Shown in pieces: positions 1 through 9,159 of a stretch of 40,084 bases of DNA. A program made the position numbers and the translations under genes. Source of the stretch: an uncultured Flavobacterium sp. (GTDB taxonomy: Bacteria > Bacteroidota > Bacteroidia > Flavobacteriales > Flavobacteriaceae); assembly GCA_947631175.1 (NCBI GenBank), contig CANRKI010000009.1, positions 1-40,084 of the forward strand, read 5' to 3'. Position 1 is the first letter of the stretch. Each line of letters opens with the position of its first letter. A model generated the notes under the pieces. The model did not search any database. It was not told the origin of the DNA and worked only from the letters and a program-made list of their open reading frames with translations.

Positions 1-28
1 CTACATCATATTTTACTTTTCTTGCCAT

Positions 29-66
29 AAAAAATGCCCCCAAAAGTGTCTAACTTTTTGGGGGCA
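29..66 (-). terminator. Intrinsic terminator of the AsmA-like gene
   Basis: A 7-bp GC-rich stem (TGCCCCC/GGGGGCA), extended by an A/T-rich part with one bulged T, is followed on the minus strand by a run of six U. It lies about 40 bases after the stop codon of the minus-strand AsmA-like gene. Confidence 0.9.
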
Positions 67-107
67 GTGTAAACCAAGCGCTTATTTTGTGTACTAAGTT
101 TATGCTT

Positions 108-3100
108 CTAACTTTTTTGAATACTATCTAAAATTTTATTGTTATTTGTTATGTTATTGATGGAATCCAAACGGCGTTGTTCGCGACGAGTGATTGGTGC
201 TTTGATATTTTTTAGTTCACTTTCTTCGGCAAAAGTTGTGTCTTCTTTGTACTTTCCGGTCGAAACTTCAAAATTATCAGCTGTACCTGTAATTTTCATT
301 GGTACGTTAATTAATCCCATTGGAGGCAAACCAAGTCTAAAACCAATGTTTATTTTTCCGTCCATAGATACTTGCCCTTCTAATTTACCTCTAAATCCGG
401 CCATTTTCATGGTTACTGGCGTAATGGTCATTACGTTGTTTTTAATGGTCGTGTGAATGGCAATTTGATTAAAATTGGCTTTATCTAGGTCTTGAGCGTC
501 TGCTTTTTTGGCTACGTGTTCTAAAATTTTAAAATTTTTGAATTGAATATCCTCCAATGTTAAAGTTCCTTCGCCCTCAATGGCTTTAAAATCGATGTCC
601 ATGTTTTGATCGATTGCACCTGCAAGGGTGTAATCTAACGAGGCGATTCCGTAGGCATCTTTTGCCATGGAAACCATTTGATTGAAAATTGGAATCTCGG
701 CATAGGCACGTTGAATGTCAAAATTTTGAGCTTTAAAATTTGCTTTATAGTTTGCTAACAAGCGGTGTTTGGGCTCGTAAATACCGGTCATAGCAATGCT
801 GGTTCCGGCCATTTGGAAAGATGCGTTAGAGATGGAAATGTTTCGATCTTTTACCAATAATTCTCCTGTAAATGTTTGCATTTTGTATTCTTCGAACTCA
901 ATCTCTTTCACGTTTGCAGTGATTTTCAAATTCGCTGTTCTAGAAATACGAAATACACTTGGTCCGCGATTTGGCACTGCTTGGGGTGCCTTTTGTGTTG
1001 TATCTACTTTTACTGTTGCTTTTTTATCTTCAGAAGCGGCAGAGTACGTAGTTAGCATTGTCATAAACTCATCGGCATCAATGTGATTACTTTTCAGATC
1101 GATTTCGGCATTAAGTTTTTCTTTTTTGTCACGTAAATACTTACGATTAAACATGTATCGTAAAAAGTTATGGATGTATCCGTTTAGGTTTAAATCGGAC
1201 TTTCCGTATGTGGCGTAAAACTCTTCAAAGCGCATTTTATCTTTAAAAAATTTAAAAGTTCCGCTTGATACTTTAAATGCTTCAGGAAAAAGTTTACTGC
1301 TAACAACAATATTTTGTGCTACTAATTTTCCGCCGTTTTTAATGTTTGTGTAATCTTTAGCATCTAAATCTTTTTTAGAACCTTTAGCGATTAAATTGGT
1401 TTGGATTAAACCTGAAATTTCCATGTCTTTCACTGGGAAAATTTTGGTTAATTGACCAATATCTAAAGTTCCTTGTGTTTTAATATCATACACAATGTCG
1501 CGAAGATTTTTAACTTCACCTTCAATTTTAAAAGGCGATCCCGCAAGTTCTAATTGTACAGGATTTAGTTTTAAAATTAAATCTTCGGCCGTGCCTTTAG
1601 CACTGATTATTTGTGTAGAAAGGTTAATATTCTCGATTGGAATATTTGGATATTTTAATGATTTAAGGTAACCGTTAGTAATTTTAACAAAGGTATTTGA
1701 TGCTGGATATTTTTTAGTTTTACTATTTAAAACACCGTGTGCACTTACTTTTAAATTTAAGTCCCCTTTTACCTCCATGCTATCTAACGGATATAGCTTA
1801 TGGATCTCGGACAAATTAAAACGAGATTCTAATTCGGTATCAATATTAAAAGGATATAGAGAATGTAATTCGAAATCACCGCGAATGTAATTTTCGAGTG
1901 CTTCTACATTAATATTGGTTATTTTACCTTTAAGGTTACGTAAAATACTATCTTTTGCTACTAAATTTAAATCAAGATTTACGTTTTTAATAGCTTCTTT
2001 TTTCTTGATATTTTTAAGATATCCATTTTTTAAACTAGCCGCTAAGGTAAATTTAGGAATACTTTTAATAATGGTATCTTGTTTGTTTTTATAGGCATTA
2101 AAACCTAAACCACGTTCAAAATATCCATCAGCTTTTAAGTCTAAATTAATTTTACCACGTAAATCGTGCTGATTTAAATTTAAGGCGTCTTTAAACTTCG
2201 CTAAATCAATGTTTGATAAAATTTCACTTTTAAGCTTTAGCTTGGTAAAACCTTCGGAATGAAAGTTAATTTTGGTAGCATCACCATCCAAATCAAACGA
2301 AAGATTTTGTAAGTCAAATTTAAGTTTATTGATATCTAAATCTTTAACTAATGCTTTTGCATCAATATTAATATTTTGTACGGGTTGTTTAATTTTTTTA
2401 TACGCTAAGGATCCCGAGTTGATTTTTAAGTCGGCTAAAACAATAGGTTTTTCGCTTTGATCTTGTAAGTATTTACCGCGAGCTAATATTTTGAAGTCGA
2501 TATTTCCGGTAATATTCATTGCTTCACGCCACTCGTCGTATGCAGGAGGAACTAAAGAAAGCATCTCCTCTAGAGTTGAGTTTTTAGATTGCATGCGTAA
2601 ATCAAAATCATATCCACCTTTTATGAAGGCGAAATGCCCGTTAAAAGAGAATGGAAAGTTTTTGATACGAATGTTGTTGCGCTCAAATCTAAATTTAAGT
2701 TCTTTAGCATCAATGTTGGTAACAATTTCTGCATTGATTGGTTTGTTTCGAACATAGTCTACATGATCTGCGCTAAAATCAAACGATTTCATTTTAATCT
2801 TAGAGTTCAGGTCAAATAAATCGGCACTTAAATCTCCAAAACCTTGATAGTCTAATTCGGAGATTTTGAAATTTAAAGGCGTGCTTTTATCGTTATAGGA
2901 AATATTGGTTTTATTAACTATAATTTTTTTGATTTTAAACTCGGTTGCAGTCGTATCTGAAGAGGTTTCGGAAGGTTTAACGATATTGAAATTAGAAACG
3001 CCAAGTGAATCGATTTCTAAATTTAAATTTCCTTTATCTAAATAAATTGCATCTAAAACTATTTTGCCTTGTAAAAGTCCAAAAAAGTTTACACCAACGG

Positions 3101-3380
3101 CTGCGGTACTAGCTGTTACTACATTTTGTGCTTGTGGAAAGTTGGTGTTTTTAATATCTACATCTTTAGCGTAAACAATTAAAGCAGGAAAAAATTTAAA
3201 AACAGACACACCTAATTCACTAAATTCGACTTTAGCGTTTAAATTTTCGTTGGCAAGTTTTTCGACAGATTCAGTAATTTGATCTTTAAAAAAATATGGG
3301 ACTGCAGTCACTAACAAAAGTAGCAATGCTACAAGCGTAAGTATAGAAATACCTAATATTTTTAAAATTTTTTTTATCAT
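108..3380 (-). CDS. AsmA-like family envelope protein
   Basis: Large AsmA-like protein, about 1090 aa. The AsmA/TamB superfamily forms long beta-groove proteins anchored in the inner membrane that are thought to carry phospholipids across the periplasm or affect outer-membrane assembly. From the chosen Met it begins with a single hydrophobic anchor (IKKILKILGISILTLVALLL), followed by a long beta-rich body of alternating hydrophobic residues. The C-terminal third has the AsmA_2-like pattern (YGIASLDYTLAG, then GEGTLTLEDIQFKNF). The ORF track starts at a TTG at 3407, which lies inside a TATCTTTG promoter box; the ATG at 3380 places the anchor at the N-terminus and is preferred. It is a single-gene unit with its own promoter and terminator. 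The family call is firm; the specific cargo is unknown. Confidence 0.85.
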   Translation of the reverse strand: MIKKILKILGISILTLVALLLLLVTAVPYFFKDQITESVEKLANENLNAKVEFSELGVSVFKFFPALIVYAKDVDIKNTNFPQAQNVVTASTAAVGVNFFGLLQGKIVLDAIYLDKGNLNLEIDSLGVSNFNIVKPSETSSDTTATEFKIKKIIVNKTNISYNDKSTPLNFKISELDYQGFGDLSADLFDLNSKIKMKSFDFSADHVDYVRNKPINAEIVTNIDAKELKFRFERNNIRIKNFPFSFNGHFAFIKGGYDFDLRMQSKNSTLEEMLSLVPPAYDEWREAMNITGNIDFKILARGKYLQDQSEKPIVLADLKINSGSLAYKKIKQPVQNINIDAKALVKDLDINKLKFDLQNLSFDLDGDATKINFHSEGFTKLKLKSEILSNIDLAKFKDALNLNQHDLRGKINLDLKADGYFERGLGFNAYKNKQDTIIKSIPKFTLAASLKNGYLKNIKKKEAIKNVNLDLNLVAKDSILRNLKGKITNINVEALENYIRGDFELHSLYPFNIDTELESRFNLSEIHKLYPLDSMEVKGDLNLKVSAHGVLNSKTKKYPASNTFVKITNGYLKSLKYPNIPIENINLSTQIISAKGTAEDLILKLNPVQLELAGSPFKIEGEVKNLRDIVYDIKTQGTLDIGQLTKIFPVKDMEISGLIQTNLIAKGSKKDLDAKDYTNIKNGGKLVAQNIVVSSKLFPEAFKVSSGTFKFFKDKMRFEEFYATYGKSDLNLNGYIHNFLRYMFNRKYLRDKKEKLNAEIDLKSNHIDADEFMTMLTTYSAASEDKKATVKVDTTQKAPQAVPNRGPSVFRISRTANLKITANVKEIEFEEYKMQTFTGELLVKDRNISISNASFQMAGTSIAMTGIYEPKHRLLANYKANFKAQNFDIQRAYAEIPIFNQMVSMAKDAYGIASLDYTLAGAIDQNMDIDFKAIEGEGTLTLEDIQFKNFKILEHVAKKADAQDLDKANFNQIAIHTTIKNNVMTITPVTMKMAGFRGKLEGQVSMDGKINIGFRLGLPPMGLINVPMKITGTADNFEVSTGKYKEDTTFAEESELKNIKAPITRREQRRLDSINNITNNNKILDSIQKS

Positions 3381-3404
3381 TTTTTGCGGACAATTTATTG
3401 GTAT

Positions 3405-3412
3405 CAAAGATA
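3405..3412 (-). promoter_or_regulatory. Bacteroidota -7 box upstream of the AsmA-like gene
   Basis: On the minus strand the sequence reads TATCTTTG, an exact match to the TAnnTTTG -7 consensus of Flavobacterium/Bacteroides sigma factors. A start about 7 bases downstream leaves a roughly 18-nt leader before the ATG at 3380. No clear -33 TTG at canonical spacing. Confidence 0.65.
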
Positions 3413-3460
3413 AAGTTTAATGAATAGTTTTTACATTAATTTTACATGATTTCTTGATAA

Positions 3461-3497
3461 AAAAAAGTCCAATTCAGAATATGAATTGGACTTTTTT
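3461..3497 (-). terminator. Terminator after the alpha-oxoamine synthase gene
   Basis: An 11-bp perfect stem AGTCCAATTCA/TGAATTGGACT with a 5-nt loop is flanked by A and T tracts, so it could work in both directions. On the minus strand it lies just past the stop of the alpha-oxoamine synthase gene. Confidence 0.9.
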
Positions 3498-3514
3498 AAT
3501 ATATGTTACATTAC

Positions 3515-4780
3515 TTATTGTTTCTCCATGTCTACAGTAGTTTCTGCAGCAATTTTTTTGTATGTACCATCTGCTAATTTTCCGCGAATAGCTTCAAAAG
3601 CAGCTAAAGTTTGGTCAATATCTTCAAAAGTATGAGAAGCTGTTGGAATCACACGTAATAAGATAATACCTTTAGGAATTACAGGATATACAACAATTGA
3701 TAAGAAAATTCCGTATTGTTCGCGTAAATCGTTAACCATTACCATTGCTTCTGGGATAGATCCTTCTAAATAAACTGGTGTTACACAAGTATTTGTATCT
3801 CCAATATTAAATCCGCGATCTTTTAAACCACCTTGTAAACGGTTTACGTTTTCCCATAATTTATCTTTTAATTCTGGGTTGTTACGTAATAACTCTAAAC
3901 GTTTTAAAGCTCCTTTCACTAAAATCATTGGTAATGATTTAGCAAACATTTGCGAACGTAAGTTATATTTTAAGTAATCAATAATATCTTGATCAGCAGC
4001 AATAAAAGCACCGATAGAAGCCATTGATTTAGCGAAAGTAGAGAAGTAAACATCGATACCGTCTTGGCAACCTTGCTCTTCACCTGCTCCTGCTCCTTTT
4101 TTACCTAAAGTACCAAAACCGTGAGCATCATCAACTAATAAACGGAAGTTGTATTTTTCTTTTAAAGCAACAATTTCTTTTAATTTACCTTGTTGACCAC
4201 GCATACCAAAAACACCTTCAGTAATAACTAAAATACCACCATTTTGTTCATCGGCCATTTTAGTAGCACGTTCTAAATTTTTCTCTAAAGACTCAACATC
4301 ATTATGTTTGTATGTAAAACGTTTCCCCATGTGTAAACGTACACCATCAATAATACAAGCGTGAGAATCCACATCGTAAACAATTACGTCGTTTTTAGTT
4401 ACTAAAGCATCAATAGTAGATACCATACCTTGGTAACCAAAGTTTAATAAATAAGCCGCTGGTTTATCAACAAATTCAGCTAATTCATTTTGTAATTTCT
4501 CGTGCCAATCTGTGTGTCCAGACATCATACGAGCTCCCATTGGGTAAGCCGCTCCAAACTCTGCTGCTGCATCAGCGTCAGCTTTTAATACCTCTGGATG
4601 TGTTGCTAAGCCTAAGTAATCATTAATAGACCAGTTTAAAACTTCTTTGCCCTGAAAAGACATTCTAGGACCTAATTTTCCTTCTAATTTAGGAAACACA
4701 TAGTATCCTTCAGCTTGAGAAGCCCATTTACCTAATGGACCTTTATTATCGTGGATTCTTTCAAATAAATCTTTTACCAT
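3515..4780 (-). CDS. Alpha-oxoamine synthase (serine palmitoyltransferase / cysteate acyltransferase type)
   Basis: PLP-dependent fold-type I enzyme of the alpha-oxoamine synthase family, which condenses an amino acid with an acyl-CoA or acyl-ACP with loss of CO2. In Bacteroidota this clade makes long-chain bases: serine palmitoyltransferase for sphingolipids, or cysteate acyltransferase for the sulfonolipid base capnine. Visible motifs (track numbering) are VDDAHGFGTLG around 233-243, with Asp and His contacting PLP, and the Schiff-base lysine in FSTFAKSMAS (Lys268; Lys251 from the Met chosen here). AYLLNFGYQGM and DSHACIIDG are also typical. The track start at 4831 is rejected because a TACATTTG -7 box lies just inside it (4819-4826); the ATG at 4780 (MVKDLFERI) gives 421 aa. 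Serine versus cysteate cannot be decided by eye, and 2-amino-3-ketobutyrate CoA ligase is a less likely alternative. Confidence 0.85.
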   Translation of the reverse strand: MVKDLFERIHDNKGPLGKWASQAEGYYVFPKLEGKLGPRMSFQGKEVLNWSINDYLGLATHPEVLKADADAAAEFGAAYPMGARMMSGHTDWHEKLQNELAEFVDKPAAYLLNFGYQGMVSTIDALVTKNDVIVYDVDSHACIIDGVRLHMGKRFTYKHNDVESLEKNLERATKMADEQNGGILVITEGVFGMRGQQGKLKEIVALKEKYNFRLLVDDAHGFGTLGKKGAGAGEEQGCQDGIDVYFSTFAKSMASIGAFIAADQDIIDYLKYNLRSQMFAKSLPMILVKGALKRLELLRNNPELKDKLWENVNRLQGGLKDRGFNIGDTNTCVTPVYLEGSIPEAMVMVNDLREQYGIFLSIVVYPVIPKGIILLRVIPTASHTFEDIDQTLAAFEAIRGKLADGTYKKIAAETTVDMEKQ

Positions 4781-4818
4781 AACAATTTGTAAAAATTTTA
4801 GTGTCTTAAAAAACAGGT

Positions 4819-4826
4819 CAAATGTA
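4819..4826 (-). promoter_or_regulatory. -7 box of the alpha-oxoamine synthase gene
   Basis: The minus strand reads TACATTTG, matching TAnnTTTG. It lies between the ORF-track start (4831) and the next in-frame ATG (4780), so transcription would start near 4812 and only the inner ATG would be on the message. Confidence 0.6.
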
Positions 4827-4931
4827 GACATTTTAACTCTGTTATCATAATTAAATAACCTAAAATATTATTGATAAAAATGTATTACCTTTAAGATTGT
4901 TACGTTTATTTTTATTGAAAATATATACAAA

Positions 4932-6425
4932 ATGTTTATGACTTTAGAGCTATGGTTTCAAATTAAGGCCTTTATTGCGCAATGGTATTGGCTTCCTATA
5001 TCGTTAGGTTATGTTTTTGTATTATCTACTATATTAATTGAAAACAGAAACCCAACCAAAACAGTCGCTTGGTTACTTGTGATTGTTTTTTTACCCGTTA
5101 TTGGTATTCTTATCTACTTCTTTTTTGGACAAAAATTTAATAAGATTAAAAAGTTTAATAGAAACGAAAAAATTGAACGTCATATTTTAACCAAATATTG
5201 GAACAAAAACAACGATTTAATTCAACAGCGAATCAATACGGTTAAACAAGATATTGGCCCTATTGCCGATGTGTTTCAGTTTTTAAATAACCAGCATATT
5301 AGTCCTGTTACTTCTAATAACAAAGTACAGTTGTTAACAAACGGAGAAGAAAAATTTAAACATCTTTTTAATGATTTAAAACATGCAAAACACCACATTC
5401 ATGTAGAATATTATATTTTTAAAGATGATTCTATTGGAAATCAATTTATTGATATTTTAATTGAACAACGTAAAAAAGGAGTTCAAATTCGAGTTATTTT
5501 AGATGATTTTGGTTCATCAACAAAAAAAATTAAAAAACGTTTGTTAGAAAATGATATAGAATTTCACCTTTTTTTACCCGTTACATTTAACTCTCTTGCC
5601 AATAGCAACTACCGAGACCATCGTAAAATTGTGATTATTGATGGAGAAATTGGCTATGTTGGTGGTATAAATGTTGCCGATAAATACATTAACACCGCTA
5701 ACAGCGACCTATATTGGCGTGACACTGCTCTAAAAATTAATGGTAATGCAACAAGTATTTTACAATTGTATTTTTGGAATAATTGGAATTTAGACGATTC
5801 GAAAACAAATTATTTAAATGAAGCTTATTTTCCAATGGGCGATTTATTTACGATAGAAAATGATGATGAAAAACAATTAACCGACATTTCGTTTACCTTT
5901 AGTAATCCTGGATACGATTCGCCTTACGCCATGGACAGCATTATTCTGGCCATTTATAAAGCAACAAAAAGTATTAAAATTTGCACACCATATTTTATTC
6001 CGTCCGAGCAATTAAATACAGCGCTCGAAACAGCCGCTATGCGAGGCGTTTCAGTCGAAATCATTCTTCCTAAAAATAGTGATAGTAAAATTGTTCAGCT
6101 TGCATCCATCTCATTTACAAAACCGTTGCTAAAAAAAGGAGTTCAGATTTATTTATACAACAAAGGTTTTTTACATGCTAAAACCATTTTAATAGATGAT
6201 GTTATGAGTTTTATTGGAACCATAAATTTAGATACACGTAGTTTTTACTTAAATTTTGAAATTGCTGCCATAGTAGCAGATCGTGAATTAGGCAAACAAA
6301 TGGCTAAACAATTTGAGCTCGATAAAAAAAACTCGGATTTACTAACTTTACATAAGTATTTAAAGAAAGGAAAATTATACCGAAGTGCCGCATCAATATG
6401 CAGACTTTTGTCTCCTGTTTTGTGA
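4932..6425 (+). CDS. cls: Cardiolipin synthase (phospholipase D family)
   Basis: Membrane-bound phospholipase D-superfamily enzyme that makes cardiolipin from phosphatidylglycerol. The 497 aa match the usual length of about 480-500. Two hydrophobic segments lie at about residues 12-37 and 45-66, then two PLDc domains, each with an HxKxxxxD motif: HRKIVIID (His230) followed by GEIGYVGG, and HAKTILID (His415) followed by DVMSFIGTINLDTRS. Met1 and Met3 are both possible starts. It diverges from the alpha-oxoamine synthase gene across 100-150 bases, so two membrane-lipid genes share one control region. The call is secure at family level; substrate preference is inferred. Confidence 0.95.
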   Translation: MFMTLELWFQIKAFIAQWYWLPISLGYVFVLSTILIENRNPTKTVAWLLVIVFLPVIGILIYFFFGQKFNKIKKFNRNEKIERHILTKYWNKNNDLIQQRINTVKQDIGPIADVFQFLNNQHISPVTSNNKVQLLTNGEEKFKHLFNDLKHAKHHIHVEYYIFKDDSIGNQFIDILIEQRKKGVQIRVILDDFGSSTKKIKKRLLENDIEFHLFLPVTFNSLANSNYRDHRKIVIIDGEIGYVGGINVADKYINTANSDLYWRDTALKINGNATSILQLYFWNNWNLDDSKTNYLNEAYFPMGDLFTIENDDEKQLTDISFTFSNPGYDSPYAMDSIILAIYKATKSIKICTPYFIPSEQLNTALETAAMRGVSVEIILPKNSDSKIVQLASISFTKPLLKKGVQIYLYNKGFLHAKTILIDDVMSFIGTINLDTRSFYLNFEIAAIVADRELGKQMAKQFELDKKNSDLLTLHKYLKKGKLYRSAASICRLLSPVL

Positions 6426-6465
6426 TTTCTTAATTTAGAACAAGTTTTTTTTTTATCATTTATAA

Positions 6466-6473
6466 TATCTTTG
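6466..6473 (+). promoter_or_regulatory. -7 box before the flavin reductase gene
   Basis: TATCTTTG, an exact TAnnTTTG match, lies 20 bases before the ATG at 6494. A poly-T run lies upstream where the -33 element would be, with no clear TTG. Confidence 0.6.
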
Positions 6474-6493
6474 TAGATATAAAATATAAAAAA

Positions 6494-7033
6494 ATGAATA
6501 TACTTGCAATAGGCGCTAGCGCTAGTAAAAACTCAATCAACAAGCAATTAGCTACATACGTAGCAAACTCAATAGAAAATACAACTGTTACGGTTTTAGA
6601 CCTTAATGATTTTGAAATGCCTTTATACACAATCGATCGTCAAGAAAACGGTTTCCCTAAAGAAGCAGAAGCATTTTTAGCAGAAATTAAAAAAGCAGAC
6701 GGAATTGTAATTTCATTAGCAGAGCATAACTTAAACTTTTCGACTGCTTTTAAAAACATTTTAGATTGGGTTTCTCGTATCGAAATGACATTTTTAGAAG
6801 GTAAAAAATTATTCGTACTTTCAACTTCACCAGGAGGTTATGGCGGTGCTAATGTTATGGAAATTGGTTTAAAATACTTTGGTTTTGCTAAAGGTGAAGT
6901 TGTTACTTCATACTCGTTACCAAGCTTTCAAGATAATTTTGCTGATAACAAAATTACAAATCCAGAAATTAAAGCAATTGTTGACCAAAAAGTAAACGAA
7001 TTTAATACTGCTTTACAAACTGTATTAGCATAA
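6494..7033 (+). CDS. NAD(P)H-dependent FMN reductase family protein
   Basis: Flavodoxin-fold oxidoreductase of the NADPH-dependent FMN reductase family (179 aa), which binds FMN and reduces flavins, quinones or metals such as chromate. The FMN phosphate loop is near the N-terminus (GASASKNSINKQLA, about residues 7-20). A central motif (SLAEHNLNFSTAFKNILDW, about 74-92) and the second flavin loop (LSTSPGGYGGANVME, about 109-123) are typical of the family. It has its own -7 box and a strong downstream terminator, so it is probably monocistronic. The family is clear; the physiological substrate is not. Confidence 0.9.
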   Translation: MNILAIGASASKNSINKQLATYVANSIENTTVTVLDLNDFEMPLYTIDRQENGFPKEAEAFLAEIKKADGIVISLAEHNLNFSTAFKNILDWVSRIEMTFLEGKKLFVLSTSPGGYGGANVMEIGLKYFGFAKGEVVTSYSLPSFQDNFADNKITNPEIKAIVDQKVNEFNTALQTVLA

Positions 7034-7048
7034 AACATATAACTTTAA

Positions 7049-7083
7049 AAAAGCTCAGTTTTAAAAACTGGGCTTTTTTTATT
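7049..7083 (+). terminator. Terminator after the flavin reductase gene
   Basis: The stem AAGCTCAGTTTT/AAAACTGGGCTT (one G-T pair) closes a minimal loop and is followed by a T run. It lies about 16 bases after the stop. Confidence 0.9.
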
Positions 7084-7230
7084 CTTAGTTCAATCGTTCT
7101 ATCAAAATCTACTAAAATAATAAGATAGCACTTAGTACATTTTAGAACTCTTCACAGAATAAAAAATTCATATTTACACTTTTTTAAGATATAAAATTCT
7201 TATTTTTAAACTGAACAAATTCACGCAAAT

Positions 7231-8415
7231 ATGAATAATATAAACTACGATATAATTCCATCAATACTAGATAACGACTTTTATAAATTTACCATGCAAC
7301 ACGCTGTTATTAAGCTTTTTCCTTATGCAAAAGCTAAATATCAGTTTATAAATCGTGGAAAACACCAATTTCCCGAAGGGTTTGCAACGCATCTCCGTAA
7401 AGCAATTGATGCCATGGCTAAACTTAAACTTACCCATTCAGAAAAAGAATTTTTACGCACTAATTGCCCTTACTTAGATCCTACATATTTAGATTTTTTA
7501 CAAGGATATCGCTACGATCCTTCTGAAATTGTTATCGAACAAAATGGATCAGAATTAACTGTAAAAATCGAAGGATTTTGGTACCGAACTATTTTATGGG
7601 AAGTTACCGTAATGGCATTGATTTGCGAATTATACTACATTACCACAGGACAAAAACGCCAAGCAAACGAACTTGTAGAACAAACAACAAAAGAAAAAAT
7701 AGAAAAATATAACGAACTCGGAATTACCATTGCCGAATTCGGAACGCGTCGTCGTCACTCAATCGACGTTCACGATGTAGTTGTAAAAACCTTAAAACAA
7801 TACGGATCTAAAAGTTTTATTGGTACAAGCAACGTTTATTTGGCCATGAAACACAACACCAAACCAATTGGCACACATGCGCACGAATGGTTTATGTTTC
7901 ATGCCGCAAAATACGGCTACAAAATGGCAAACCACATGGGACTCGAAAACTGGACCGAAGTTTACCGTGGCGATTTAGGCATTGCCTTAACAGACACCTA
8001 TACAACCGAGGTTTTCTTTCAACAATTTGACAAAAAATTCGCGAAACTTTTTGATGGCGTTCGTCACGATAGCGGCGACACTTTGGAGTTTGCAGACAAA
8101 ACCATTGCCCATTACAAAAAACTTGGCATCAACCCAATGTCAAAAACCATCATTTTTTCGGACGGATTAGACAACGAAAAAGTAGAACGAATTGTAAACC
8201 ATTGTCGTGGTAAAATTGGAATGAGCTTTGGCATTGGAACCGATTTTACAAACGACGTAGGTTTAGAACGTATGAATATTGTACTTAAAATGACCGAGGC
8301 TTTACCCGAAAATGGCTATTGGACCGGAGTTGTTAAACTATCCGACGAACCTAAAAAACATACCGGAACACCAAACGATATCGATTTAGCGATAAAACTT
8401 TTACACATCAATTAA
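7231..8415 (+). CDS. pncB: Nicotinate phosphoribosyltransferase
   Basis: Salvage enzyme making nicotinate mononucleotide from nicotinic acid and PRPP with ATP hydrolysis, first step of the Preiss-Handler NAD route. The 394 aa match the bacterial PncB length. Seen: N-terminal LDNDFYKFTMQHAV, FGTRRRHS (about 171-178), the GTSNVYLA loop, GTHAHEW carrying the histidine that is phosphorylated in this family, and RHDSGD (PRPP/product site). The leader from 7084 to 7230 is A+T-rich with no obvious -7 box. The DUF2971 gene follows 32 bases later and may be cotranscribed. Codons are more C-rich (AAC, ACC, CAC) than in most neighbours. Confidence 0.96.
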   Translation: MNNINYDIIPSILDNDFYKFTMQHAVIKLFPYAKAKYQFINRGKHQFPEGFATHLRKAIDAMAKLKLTHSEKEFLRTNCPYLDPTYLDFLQGYRYDPSEIVIEQNGSELTVKIEGFWYRTILWEVTVMALICELYYITTGQKRQANELVEQTTKEKIEKYNELGITIAEFGTRRRHSIDVHDVVVKTLKQYGSKSFIGTSNVYLAMKHNTKPIGTHAHEWFMFHAAKYGYKMANHMGLENWTEVYRGDLGIALTDTYTTEVFFQQFDKKFAKLFDGVRHDSGDTLEFADKTIAHYKKLGINPMSKTIIFSDGLDNEKVERIVNHCRGKIGMSFGIGTDFTNDVGLERMNIVLKMTEALPENGYWTGVVKLSDEPKKHTGTPNDIDLAIKLLHIN

Positions 8416-8447
8416 AAATTAAATAAAAGTTACCAAAACCAAAAATC

Positions 8448-9140
8448 ATGAACCCTATCGAACTTCATTTAAACGACGAAACTATTATCTGGAAATATCT
8501 AGACTTGTCTAAATTTTTAGATTTAATTATTTCTAGAAAAATGTTCCTTTCGCGTTCCGATAAGTTCGAAGATCAATACGAAGGCACTTTTAGCGAACCC
8601 ACTTTCGAGGAAATAAAACTGCTTTTAAACGATAATCCAAAATACTTGGATCATTACAAAGCCCGCCGAAAAGACATTATAATTAGCAGTTGGCACACCA
8701 ATCCGTACGAAAGTTTTGCTATGTGGCAAATTTTTACAAAAAATAACGAAGGTTTGGCCATACAATCCACCATAGGTCGGTTAAAAAAAAGCATTTTAAA
8801 TCAGGAACGTGACATCAATTTGCACATTGGCGAGGTACAATATATTGATTATAAAAAAGATTACATTCCGTTAAAAGACAACTATTTTCCATTTTTATAC
8901 AAACGAAAAAGTTTTCAATACGAAAACGAAATTCGGTTAATTGGTGATGGTGCCAACTTAGATAAACCCATAAACGACGGACTAAAAATTGACATTGATG
9001 TGGATTTGTTGATTCAAAATCTATACATTCATCCCAGATCCGAAAAATGGTATAAAAATTTAATTGAAACCATTATTACCCGACTAAACTTATCCATCGA
9101 AATTGCAAAATCCGATTTAGAGAGTGATATTTATATTTAA
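8448..9140 (+). CDS. DUF2971 family protein
   Basis: Recognised as DUF2971, a family of unknown biochemical function often found in accessory or defence-rich regions. Seen in the 230 aa: an N-terminal WKYLDLSKFLDLIISRKMFLSRSDKFEDQYEG block, the central SWHTNPYESFAMWQIF..NNEGLAIQST block, and KSFQYENEIRLI near residue 155, the three blocks I associate with the family. No signal peptide or membrane segment. It follows pncB by 32 bases on the same strand and is followed directly by structured intergenic repeats. No partner gene suggests a toxin-antitoxin pair. Function should be left open. Confidence 0.8.
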   Translation: MNPIELHLNDETIIWKYLDLSKFLDLIISRKMFLSRSDKFEDQYEGTFSEPTFEEIKLLLNDNPKYLDHYKARRKDIIISSWHTNPYESFAMWQIFTKNNEGLAIQSTIGRLKKSILNQERDINLHIGEVQYIDYKKDYIPLKDNYFPFLYKRKSFQYENEIRLIGDGANLDKPINDGLKIDIDVDLLIQNLYIHPRSEKWYKNLIETIITRLNLSIEIAKSDLESDIYI

Positions 9141-9159
9141 AAGCGAATCTATAGGCTAA

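Noticed and set aside
139-456. 105-aa plus-strand ORF inside the AsmA-like gene
   Set aside because: Shadow ORF entirely within a long, well-supported gene on the other strand; the same applies to the other small ORFs within asmA, tamB, tamL, xerD and DUF5686 genes.
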